Below, piece after piece: positions 56,637 to 64,000 of a DNA stretch of 64,000 nucleotides. The notes under the pieces were generated by a model. That model was not told the origin of the DNA. It made no database searches and saw only the letters and a program-made list of their open reading frames with translations. The stretch's first letter is position 1. The number at the start of each line of letters is the position of its first letter. The stretch is from Proteus appendicitidis. GTDB taxonomy: Bacteria; Pseudomonadota; Gammaproteobacteria; Enterobacterales; Enterobacteriaceae. Position numbers and translations under genes: made by a program. Location: contig NZ_CP127389.1 in NCBI RefSeq assembly GCF_030271835.1, positions 1,834,001 to 1,898,000 on the forward strand, in the 5' to 3' direction.

Positions 56637-57065
56637 TCACTCAAAACACAATTGGGTGAGTGTATCCCGTAGCGTTGGTGTTAATGTCCACTGATTATCT
56701 AAAGGGATCACCGTTTGAGGTGATGGTAAAAGTAATAGTGGCTGGCGTTTAAAATGCTGCACTAAGGCTTGCTCCACCAGCCCATAAGGCTGTAAAAGCT
56801 GTTGGTGTATAGGGAGCCATAATTTTGCTGTTTGAGTAGAAGGCGCAATCAGCGTTATCTTGTCAATCCAAGGTAAATCAGCTTGCTTACCCAACACAAT
56901 AAGCCGATGTTGACTGGTGATCACTTTCAATCGTTGTTGCTGAACATCAGGCAAATGAATAATGCGTTCAATAAGCTGTTTAGCCGTTATACCTGTTGCA
57001 AACACCCCTTGCGGTTTAGGTGGTGTCGAATTAGGTTGCCAAGTGAGTGGAAATGTTAGGCTCAT
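56637..57065 (-). CDS. Ternary-system small protein (bpX2-like)
   Basis: 142 residues, soluble, alpha/beta. It overlaps the MoxR gene stop by four bases (ATGA type), so the two are translationally coupled, and is followed by the vWA gene 35 bases on. Position and size fit the small 'bpX' adaptor of MoxR-vWA-propeller systems; I recognise no catalytic motif (LPWIDKITLIAPSTQTAKLWLP is the most conserved-looking stretch). Confidence 0.6.
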   Translation of the reverse strand: MSLTFPLTWQPNSTPPKPQGVFATGITAKQLIERIIHLPDVQQQRLKVITSQHRLIVLGKQADLPWIDKITLIAPSTQTAKLWLPIHQQLLQPYGLVEQALVQHFKRQPLLLLPSPQTVIPLDNQWTLTPTLRDTLTQLCFE

Positions 57066-58180
57066 AATAAGTGGCTAAACTGTATTGCTAATTGAGTTCG
57101 TAATATGGCAAGTTCTTCACTTAACATCTCTGTTGAGAAATTGGCATCTATTTCTCGTAACGTCAGTTCAATCTCTGCTTTAGATACTGGTTCTGCATGG
57201 AGCACATCTTTGGCTCTCTCAATTAAACGGTTCATACGGGATTGGGGTTGTAATGTCGCCTCTTCTACTGAACTAAATAACCGCGAATTCATTGAAAGTG
57301 AGAGTTCCTTTCGTAAGATTTCACGTCCTTGTTGCTGTGTATCTTCAGTAGGAAGGACATACAGTAAAGGCCAGAGATCTTGTTCTGTCGCAATCTCTCG
57401 ATTATTGAGTACGGTTGCTGCGGCAATAAGACGCTGAACACGAACAATACGCCTATCTGAAAGCGTGATCCCTGCATTTCTTAATGAACGTACGGCATTA
57501 GCCAGCAACGGTCTAATTTGCGTTAAATCGACATTTTTAGCAGCAAGGTGTAATTCATCTAATTGAGTAATATCGAGTTGAGCTGAAAGTGGCGTTAAAC
57601 TTGAAGCCCACCCACCTTCAAGCATGGCTTCTAATTGGTGATCGGGAGTGGATTCAATAAAAAGATGAATAAGAAAGCGGTCTGAGAATGCGGCAAGGTT
57701 CGGATCATCTGGCAAACTATTAGCAGCACCAATACACACCTTTAATGGACTAATAATATCGGTATGACCACGTTTAAATCGACGTTCATTTAAAATACCT
57801 AATAAGGTATTTAAAATAGCCGTCGAACCTAAAAAAACTTCATCAAGAAAAACGATATCCGCTTCAGGTAGCATTCCTGTGATATCCGTTTCGACTTTAC
57901 CTTCTTTTAGTTTTTTGAGGTCAACGGCACCAAATAATTCTGAAGGTTCGGTAAAACGTCCCAGAAGATATTCAAAATAGCCCCCACCTAATGTTTGAGA
58001 AACTCTACGGACAACAGCGCTTTTCGCTGTACCTGGCGGGCCGATAACAAGTAAATGTTCATGAGCAACGGCGGCTAAAACAACCAGTTCAACAAGTTGC
58101 TCGCGTCCAATCATACCTTGTGTTGAGTGTTGTATTGCTTTGCGAATATTATCGATAATTCCATTTATATTTGATGTCAT
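57062..58180 (-). CDS. MoxR-family AAA+ ATPase
   Basis: 372 residues from ATG 58180 (GTG 58192 is an alternative; neither has a clear ribosome site). Walker A GPPGTAKS at 47-54, Walker B IVFLDEVFLG, sensor motif CIGAANSLPDD, and the MoxR signature GRFTEPSELFGAVDL are all intact. MoxR ATPases remodel or load partners with vWA domains. It is the first gene of a four-gene operon running leftward to 52053. Confidence 0.92.
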   Translation of the reverse strand: MTSNINGIIDNIRKAIQHSTQGMIGREQLVELVVLAAVAHEHLLVIGPPGTAKSAVVRRVSQTLGGGYFEYLLGRFTEPSELFGAVDLKKLKEGKVETDITGMLPEADIVFLDEVFLGSTAILNTLLGILNERRFKRGHTDIISPLKVCIGAANSLPDDPNLAAFSDRFLIHLFIESTPDHQLEAMLEGGWASSLTPLSAQLDITQLDELHLAAKNVDLTQIRPLLANAVRSLRNAGITLSDRRIVRVQRLIAAATVLNNREIATEQDLWPLLYVLPTEDTQQQGREILRKELSLSMNSRLFSSVEEATLQPQSRMNRLIERAKDVLHAEPVSKAEIELTLREIDANFSTEMLSEELAILRTQLAIQFSHLL

Positions 58181-58589
58181 ATGGTTACGCACAAATTAAG
58201 AGTTTAACGGTGAGATAATCGCATTATGTAGGTTTTTATTTTTTGACTCAACTCTTTTAATTTAATTAAAATGGATTTTATATTTAACTTAATATTATCT
58301 ATAAATAATTGTCTTTTAAAAGCAAAAAACAAGTTGAAGTAATTCATATCCAGCTTATTTTATTGTTATTTATTAATATAATTATATTTTATTTTAATTA
58401 TAAAGTTTCTCACCGCACATTATTTTAATAAAGTCAGCGACATCGATAGATACTGAGATAGGTTGGTCTTTAGCAACATAAATAAATGAAGGGCTGGAAA
58501 GATGTTCAATAATAGGTGTTTTAACTTAAAAAGAGAAAAACACCTTAAAAATAAAGGTGTTATTTCTCATGATTATGATGAGTAGATCG
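58181..58589. other. Promoter region of the ternary operon, with a gene scrap
   Basis: About 400 AT-rich bases. The operon's promoter should lie in its left part. On the minus strand, 58394 to about 58525 keeps an open 40-codon frame (PIIEHLSSPSFIYVAKDQPI, then VADFIKIMCGEKLYN and stop) without a start, which looks like the tail of a lost gene. A terminator is at 58536-58561. Confidence 0.45.
58536..58561 (-). terminator. Terminator of the adenosine-deaminase-like gene
   Basis: On the minus strand AACACCTT and AAGGTGTT form an 8-bp stem with a following T run; 29 bases past the stop. Confidence 0.85.
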
Positions 58590-59588
58590 CTACTTTTCGT
58601 AAAAGTAGTTAAGTTCATCCATTAGCTTTTTACGAACGTCATGGGAAATAAAACTGGCATTAAGAGCATCGATATTACATTGCTGAAAATCTTTTTCGCA
58701 CCAATCAAAAATATCATGTAATAACTGATACTCTTTATTTAATGAAGTATTAGCAACTGTTCGCGCATCGGTATTTATATTTAATTTAACGCCCTGCTTT
58801 TTTAGTTGATTAACTGGGTGTTGTTCTATTTGCTCATATATATTGCAGATAATATTACAGCTTGGACAAACCTCTAGTAATATATTTTGAGATTTAAGTC
58901 TATTAATTACTTCACTATCTTCAATACTTCTTACACCATGACCAATTCGAGTAACTTGCAGTTTATCCAATGTTTCAGTAACGCTTTCAGCGCCTTTTGC
59001 TTCTCCGGCATGAGCAATTAAATGACCTCCTGCTTTTTTAACATAATCAAAAGCAGCAATATGATTATCTAAAGGGAAGCGCGCTTCATCAGCCGCGAGA
59101 TCAAGCGCAACTACGCCTTTATTAAGGTATTTCACAACCAACTTGGCGGTTTGCTGACTCTCTAATGCACTAAAATGACGTAATGTGCATAAAATCAATC
59201 CTGCTTTAATAGCATATTTTTCAGCGGCTTCATTCATTGCTGAAATAACAATCTCAACAACGTCTTTATCTGTTAAGCCTTGTTTTGTGTGTAATAACGG
59301 GGCAAAACGTATCTCAGCGTAAATAACATTGTCTGCTTTCAACTGATAAAATAGATCGTCAACAGCCAGTGTAATTGCTGATTTTGTCTGCAGAATATTG
59401 ATTTGTGGTGTGACTTTACTTAAAAAATCACCCAAATCAAAACAGGGTTTATGAGCAACAAATTGCTGATTAAACTCGTCAAAACTTATTGTTGGATCTA
59501 GCTGTTTAAGATAAAAATAGCTTAAACAGGTATCTAAATGCACATGAAGCTCCACTTTAGGTAATAAACTAGGATTAAATGTCATCAA
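58590..59588 (-). CDS. Adenosine deaminase-like protein with altered substrate motif
   Basis: 332 residues of the adenosine deaminase superfamily: metal ligands in ELHVHLD (H15, H17), HAGEAKGAES and TRIGHGV. The last motif reads LNINTDART where E. coli Add (19.9 kb) has SLNTDDP; the second Asp, which holds the purine, is Ala. A similar NTDxR form occurs in some Gram-positive deaminases, so activity on another purine or related ring is likely. It is divergent from a Crp/Fnr regulator with a large palindrome between them. Confidence 0.85.
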   Translation of the reverse strand: MMTFNPSLLPKVELHVHLDTCLSYFYLKQLDPTISFDEFNQQFVAHKPCFDLGDFLSKVTPQINILQTKSAITLAVDDLFYQLKADNVIYAEIRFAPLLHTKQGLTDKDVVEIVISAMNEAAEKYAIKAGLILCTLRHFSALESQQTAKLVVKYLNKGVVALDLAADEARFPLDNHIAAFDYVKKAGGHLIAHAGEAKGAESVTETLDKLQVTRIGHGVRSIEDSEVINRLKSQNILLEVCPSCNIICNIYEQIEQHPVNQLKKQGVKLNINTDARTVANTSLNKEYQLLHDIFDWCEKDFQQCNIDALNASFISHDVRKKLMDELNYFYEK

Positions 59589-59640
59589 TATAGGCTCTAA
59601 ATATTAGGAATATCATGATAGTAATAATCTCCACCAGCCT

Positions 59641-59664
59641 AAAAAAGGACATATGTCCTTTTTT
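59641..59664. promoter_or_regulatory. 24-bp perfect palindrome between divergent genes
   Basis: AAAAAAGGACAT followed at once by its exact reverse complement. It is 53 bases before the deaminase-like gene and 58 before the Crp/Fnr gene. The core AGGACATATGTCCT is a likely operator for the Crp/Fnr-type protein or another dimer. Confidence 0.8.
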
Positions 59665-59721
59665 GAAAAGTATGCTATTTTCGATAATAAATGAGATCTT
59701 CAACGTGAAAGGAAAATAAAA

Positions 59722-60399
59722 GTGAGAATAGTTAACGATGAAAAAAAACGTAACGCTTTTATTTTAATGCATCAACTTGATACTTATTTATCTGATACGT
59801 TGTTGTCTTCTATGCGCTTAATGGAAGTGAAAACGGGAGAATATTTAATAACGCAAAATAGCCAAGCAACACATTTATACTGCTTAGTGGAAGGGAAATT
59901 ACAGATTGAACGTTATGAAATAAACGGTGAGCATGTGGTTTTTTCTTTTGAACAAGCTTTCTGTGTTATTGGTGATTTAGAACTTTTCTCAGCCAAAGAT
60001 GAAATAGTGTTTAGTACGGTACAAGCCTTAGTACCTTCTTATTTATTAGCGCTACCGCTTTCCATTGTCAGGCAAAAAGCGTTACAAGACGCTAATTTTT
60101 TAACCTTTATTTGCCAACAATTAAGCAAAAAACTTTATCAATCATCGTTAAAACACTCTCAATCTCCCTATTCTTCAGAATTTAAATTGCGCCGATATTT
60201 ATTTTTTAAAACTCAGCAAGAAGGACCTTCTTTTCAATTAGAAAAAAGAGACTCATTAGCAGCAATGCTTGGGATCTCAACCAGACAATTAAACCGTGCT
60301 TTAGCATATTTAGTGAATATTAACGCGATTACATTAAAGAACAAATCAATAACGGTATTAGATTTTGAATGCTTATCTCACATTGATAATTCAAATTAA
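59722..60399 (+). CDS. Crp/Fnr-family regulator (YeiL-like)
   Basis: 225 residues from GTG 59722 with GGAAA upstream. N-terminal cyclic-nucleotide-binding-like barrel (about 25-130; KTGEYLITQNSQATHLYCLVEGKL) and a C-terminal helix-turn-helix (RDSLAAMLGISTRQLNRALAYL). The N-terminal Fe-S Cys pattern of FNR is absent. Size and layout resemble E. coli YeiL. Its divergent neighbours (deaminase-like gene, then amidohydrolase and MFS genes downstream) suggest a nucleoside or nitrogen-compound regulon. Confidence 0.85.
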   Translation: MRIVNDEKKRNAFILMHQLDTYLSDTLLSSMRLMEVKTGEYLITQNSQATHLYCLVEGKLQIERYEINGEHVVFSFEQAFCVIGDLELFSAKDEIVFSTVQALVPSYLLALPLSIVRQKALQDANFLTFICQQLSKKLYQSSLKHSQSPYSSEFKLRRYLFFKTQQEGPSFQLEKRDSLAAMLGISTRQLNRALAYLVNINAITLKNKSITVLDFECLSHIDNSN

Positions 60400-60679
60400 T
60401 AAATTGTAAATAATAGATATTTAATTAAATATCAATAGATTACCTTATCTTTATCTTGTTCATTTTTTTTGTTCCCTTAAAGCAAATGTTTTAAATGGTA
60501 ATGAAATAAACTTAAGCTACAATTTAATAAACCTGCTGGAATAAATATAAAAAACGTACTTTCTTATCTTTAATTTATTTAAAAAAGAAATAGTTATCTG
60601 TATTGCTAATAAAGCGCGGCACGCTCACGCCTTTTATTCAACAAAGGGTTAATTCCTTTTAAATAGGAAATCAAAAATC

Positions 60680-62548
60680 ATGAATAAAACTTTCGCGACT
60701 GAAATATTTATCAATGGTGAGATCCATACTCTTGATAGAGAAAATCCTATCGCTCAAGCGATAGCCATTTATCAAGGTAAATTTCTTTTTATTGGCTCAA
60801 ATGATGAAGCGATGCAGTTTCAAAATGCAGAAACAAAAATCATTGATCTAAAAAACCACGTTATTATTCCTGGGCTTAATGACTCACATCTTCACCTGAT
60901 CCGTGGTGGATTAAACTACAACCTTGAATTACGGTGGGAAGGCGTGCCTTCTCTTTCTATTGCCCTTGAGATGTTAAAGGCACAAGCACAAGTGACACCG
61001 TCACCGCAATGGGTACGTGTTGTTGGTGGTTGGAGCGAATTTCAATTTGCAGAGCGCCGTATGCCAACGCTAGATGAAATTAATGCGGTTTCGCCTGATA
61101 CGCCTGTTTTTGTTTTACACCTCTATGACAGTGCATTGCTAAACAAAGCCGCTTTACGTGCGATTGGTTATACCAAAGAGACACCAAATCCACCGGGAGG
61201 TGAAATTCAACGTGATGAACACGGTAATCCAACTGGATTATTAATCGCTAAACCGAATGCTATGTTGCTCTATTCGGCATTAGCAAAAGGCCCTAAATTA
61301 CCCCTTGAATATCAAGTTAATTCAACCCGTCAATTTATGAGAGAACTCAACCGCCTTGGTGTAACTAGTGCTATTGATGCAGGTGGTGGTTTTCAAAATT
61401 ATCCTGAAGATTATCAAGTCGTTGATGAACTTGCCAAGAATAACCAATTAACTATTCGTATTGCTTATAACTTATTTACTCAAAGACCAAAACAAGAGTT
61501 TGAAGATTTCCAACAATGGACATCAATGGTATCCCCCGGTGATGGTAGTGATTTTTACCGCCATAACGGTGCGGGTGAAATGTTGGTTTTTTCTGCGGCT
61601 GATTTTGAAGACTTCTTACAACCAAGACCTGATCTTCCTGAAAATATGGAAGCTGAATTAGAAAAAGTGATCCGCCATTTAGTCGAACATCGCTGGCCAT
61701 TTCGTTTACATGCCACTTATAACGAATCCATTAGCCGTATGTTAGATGTCTTTGAAAAAGTCAATAAAGACATTCCTTTCGATGGATTACACTGGTTTTT
61801 CGATCATGCTGAAACTATCAGTGAGAAAAATATTGAACGTGTTAAAGCACTTGGCGGTGGATTAGCAATTCAACATCGTATGGCATTCCAAGGCGAATAT
61901 TTTGCACAACGTTATGGCACAAAAGCCCTGAAACAAACTCCCCCTGTTGCCAAAATGCTAAATGCACAAGTTCCTGTTGGATTAGGGACAGATGCAACTC
62001 GTGTTGCTAGTTACAATCCGTGGACAGCGCTTTATTGGTTAGTTTCGGGACGTACTGTGGGGGGAATGCAAATGTATGATGGCGATAATCGTTTAGACAG
62101 AGATACCGCGCTTATGTTGTGGACGATGGGTAGCTCATGGTTCTCCAATGAACAAGGTAAAAAAGGTCAAATTAAAGCAGGACAACTTGCTGATTTTATC
62201 GCCCTTTCTGCTGATTATTTTCGCGTGCCTGAAAATGAGATCAAAGCCATTGAATCACTTTTAACGGTAGTGGATGGCAAGATTGTGTATGCAAATGGTG
62301 ACTTTTCATCATTAACACCACCGTCTATTCCAGTATTACCTGATTGGTCGCCAGTGATAAAAGTACCAGGTCATTATTCTTACTTGCAACAAGAGACAAA
62401 AGCCGCGGTGTTAAATCAGCTACATCAATGCTGTGGTGCCTGCCATGTTCATGGGCATCAACATGATATCGCTCGCCAATCATCCATTCCTATTTCAGAT
62501 GATAATGCATTTTGGGGCGCTTTAGGCTGTTCTTGCTTTACATTCTAA
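60680..62548 (+). CDS. YtcJ-like amidohydrolase with Cys/His-rich tail
   Basis: 622 residues, cytoplasmic. Amidohydrolase superfamily, YtcJ/AepA branch: metal-binding DSHLHL near residue 75, HATYNES, HWFFDHAE and the catalytic region VGLGTDATRV. The last 45 residues add CCGACHVHGHQHD and CSCF, a likely extra metal site absent from most YtcJ proteins. The substrate is unknown; homologues act on N-substituted or cyclic amides. It lies 280 bases after the Crp/Fnr gene and 63 before the MFS gene, probably one operon with the latter. Confidence 0.85.
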   Translation: MNKTFATEIFINGEIHTLDRENPIAQAIAIYQGKFLFIGSNDEAMQFQNAETKIIDLKNHVIIPGLNDSHLHLIRGGLNYNLELRWEGVPSLSIALEMLKAQAQVTPSPQWVRVVGGWSEFQFAERRMPTLDEINAVSPDTPVFVLHLYDSALLNKAALRAIGYTKETPNPPGGEIQRDEHGNPTGLLIAKPNAMLLYSALAKGPKLPLEYQVNSTRQFMRELNRLGVTSAIDAGGGFQNYPEDYQVVDELAKNNQLTIRIAYNLFTQRPKQEFEDFQQWTSMVSPGDGSDFYRHNGAGEMLVFSAADFEDFLQPRPDLPENMEAELEKVIRHLVEHRWPFRLHATYNESISRMLDVFEKVNKDIPFDGLHWFFDHAETISEKNIERVKALGGGLAIQHRMAFQGEYFAQRYGTKALKQTPPVAKMLNAQVPVGLGTDATRVASYNPWTALYWLVSGRTVGGMQMYDGDNRLDRDTALMLWTMGSSWFSNEQGKKGQIKAGQLADFIALSADYFRVPENEIKAIESLLTVVDGKIVYANGDFSSLTPPSIPVLPDWSPVIKVPGHYSYLQQETKAAVLNQLHQCCGACHVHGHQHDIARQSSIPISDDNAFWGALGCSCFTF

Positions 62549-62611
62549 TTTTTATGATAACGATGGTCGGTAATTATTTATCGACCATCTCAAACAAAGA
62601 GAGATAAGACG

Positions 62612-64000
62612 ATGGCAACGCAACGCGCCTCTGCATGGTCGCCCTTACGTAATCGTATTTTTTTCGTATTATGGATGGCAACGCTATTTTCTAATATTGG
62701 TACTTGGATGAATGATGTGGGTGCTGGTTGGTTGATGACAAACCTCAGCCCTGATCCCGTGATGATTGCCGCTATTCAAGCCATGACGACATTACCTGTT
62801 TTCTTATTGGCGCTTCCCGCAGGAGCCATTGCTGATATTTTCGATAAACGAAAACTGCTTATTTTCGTCAATATTTTAATGCTCTGTGCGGCCACGTTAT
62901 TGGCTATTTTGGTTTATTTCGATGTTATCAGCATTGGCTGGTTATTATTAATTACCTTTGTTTTGGGTTCTGGTGCCGCATTTTTAGGCCCTGCATGGCA
63001 AGCCATTGTGCCAAGTATTGTCAAGCCTAATGAATTAAAATCAGGCATTGCCTTAAACAGTATGGGAATTAATATCAGCCGAGCGATAGGTCCCGCACTT
63101 GCAGGTATTTTGATTTCTCAGGTTGGTCTTTATCTTCCTTTTTTACTTAACGCCTTGAGCTTTATTGCCATTATTCTTGCTGTCTGGTGGTGGGAAGGTG
63201 AGAAAAAAGAAGAAGAGAAACTCCCTGCTGAATCTGTTGTGGCAGCAATGATCTCCGGTTTACGTTATGCGCGTTATAGCCCTGCATTGATAAAAACGAT
63301 TGTAAGAGCCGCCAGCTTTTTTATTTTTGCCAGCGCCTATTGGGCAATGTTACCGCTAGTTGCTCGAGTCTCACTACATGGTGATGCGACACTTTATGGT
63401 CTATTAACAACTAGCATTGGTATTGGCGCGGTGGTTGGTGCATTTAGCTTATCAACCTTACGTGAAAAATTTAGCACCAGCACACTTATTGCTTTTGGCA
63501 CTCTGGGTACTGCATTGGTGTTATTTATTTTTGCTAGTGCGACTTCAAAATATCTCGCTATTTTCGCCAGTATGCTTGCAGGATTTAGTTGGATAATCAC
63601 CCTTTCCACATTAATGGTCTCTGCACAAACAGCATTGCCTAATTGGGTTCGTGCGAGAGGTCTCGCACTTTATTTAACTGTGTTTTCAGGCGCTATGGCG
63701 TTAGGCTCTCTTGTTTGGGGACAAATCGCTTCACATACTTCAGTGACGATAGCTTTGCTGTGTGCAACGGTTGGGATTATTTTAGTTTGGTTATGTGTTT
63801 TGCGTGTCAAATTAGACCATGACAACATCAACTTACAGCATTCAGAACACTTTATTCTTGATGAGGGGCTTATTGAGATCACAGCAGATAAAGATCCTGT
63901 GTTAATTACCGTAAATTATCAAATTGAAGCAATTCACCAAGAACAATTCCTTAGTTTAATGAATCGATTAAAAACGGTTCGTTTAAGAGATGGTGGTTAT
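62612..64000 (+). CDS. MFS_3-family transporter, 3' end outside window
   Basis: 463 codons from ATG 62612 (AGAGAGATAAG before it) remain open to the last base. Twelve-helix core (FVLWMATLFSNIGTWMNDVGAGWLM, read as two parts; LPAGAIADIFDKRK) of the MFS_3 family (enterobactin-exporter-like), followed by a cytoplasmic C-terminal domain beginning DPVLITVNYQIEA that is typical of this family. It follows the amidohydrolase by 63 bases and may export or import its substrate. Confidence 0.88.
   Translation, partial: MATQRASAWSPLRNRIFFVLWMATLFSNIGTWMNDVGAGWLMTNLSPDPVMIAAIQAMTTLPVFLLALPAGAIADIFDKRKLLIFVNILMLCAATLLAILVYFDVISIGWLLLITFVLGSGAAFLGPAWQAIVPSIVKPNELKSGIALNSMGINISRAIGPALAGILISQVGLYLPFLLNALSFIAIILAVWWWEGEKKEEEKLPAESVVAAMISGLRYARYSPALIKTIVRAASFFIFASAYWAMLPLVARVSLHGDATLYGLLTTSIGIGAVVGAFSLSTLREKFSTSTLIAFGTLGTALVLFIFASATSKYLAIFASMLAGFSWIITLSTLMVSAQTALPNWVRARGLALYLTVFSGAMALGSLVWGQIASHTSVTIALLCATVGIILVWLCVLRVKLDHDNINLQHSEHFILDEGLIEITADKDPVLITVNYQIEAIHQEQFLSLMNRLKTVRLRDGGY

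Noticed and set aside
1..64000. Prophage, integrase, transposase, rRNA or tRNA genes
   Set aside because: No such genes were recognised on either strand; the accessory stretches carry no integrase or IS ends that I can see.

Overview
The window looks like part of the replication-terminus half of a Proteus (Morganellaceae) chromosome. The evidence is AT-rich enterobacterial DNA whose proteins and gene order match the E. coli terminus region in blocks: ribA; pgpB-lapA-lapB-pyrF-yciH; rnb; rsxABCDGE-nth; ydgK/ydgJ; add; ydgA; fumC; tus; ynfM/ynfL/mlc/bioD2; ynfD-ynfB; ydfG; osmB; tehA. A Ter site identical to the E. coli TerB core lies just upstream of tus, which places the window at a fork trap. 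The species cannot be fixed from the sequence alone. No tRNA, rRNA, CRISPR array or intact insertion sequence was seen.

Layout. 1-2.4 kb: a partial hexapeptide-repeat (YdcK-like) gene, a scrambled patch with small degenerate copies, and the lipoprotein gene nlpA. 2.6-19.3 kb: housekeeping (riboflavin, phospholipid/LPS control, pyrimidine, RNase II, the Rsx electron-transfer complex with nth, ydgJ-yfeH). RsxC carries a six-copy repeat tail. 19.4-32.8 kb: add, a lone von Willebrand A protein in a wide non-coding setting, ydgA, fumC, an orphan Imm10-like gene, tus with its Ter site, a perfect LexA-box match and an unlisted 51-residue secreted peptide, then ynfM/ynfL, mlc and bioD2. 33-40 kb: small envelope proteins, ydfG, osmB, tehA, a possible orphan colicin-immunity protein, an orphan 1,3-propanediol dehydrogenase (dhaT) and the ribosomal oxygenase roxA.

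40.3-64 kb is accessory. It holds a compact three-gene operon of unrecognised proteins (two paralogues around a membrane protein); a dead SRPBCC gene; a fluoride riboswitch followed by a manganese pyrophosphatase and a second enolase, which forms a fluoride-tolerance operon; a TetR/Bcr-CflA efflux pair with a perfect operator; a PBP5-like carboxypeptidase that has lost the lysine of its KTG motif; LysR, ArsR and ABM genes; the remnant of a haem-oxygenase-like enzyme next to an EamA exporter; and a four-gene MoxR ATPase - vWA - beta-propeller (ternary) operon. It ends with an adenosine-deaminase-like gene divergent from a Crp/Fnr regulator across a 24-bp perfect palindrome, a YtcJ-like amidohydrolase and a major-facilitator gene that runs off the end.

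The strongest functional readings are the fluoride operon (riboswitch seen directly), the Tus-Ter module with an added LexA-type site, and the MoxR-vWA-propeller operon. The three-gene operon at 40.3-41.4 kb is the best candidate for something undescribed. All family assignments come from recognising motifs and recalled relatives; no database search was run.
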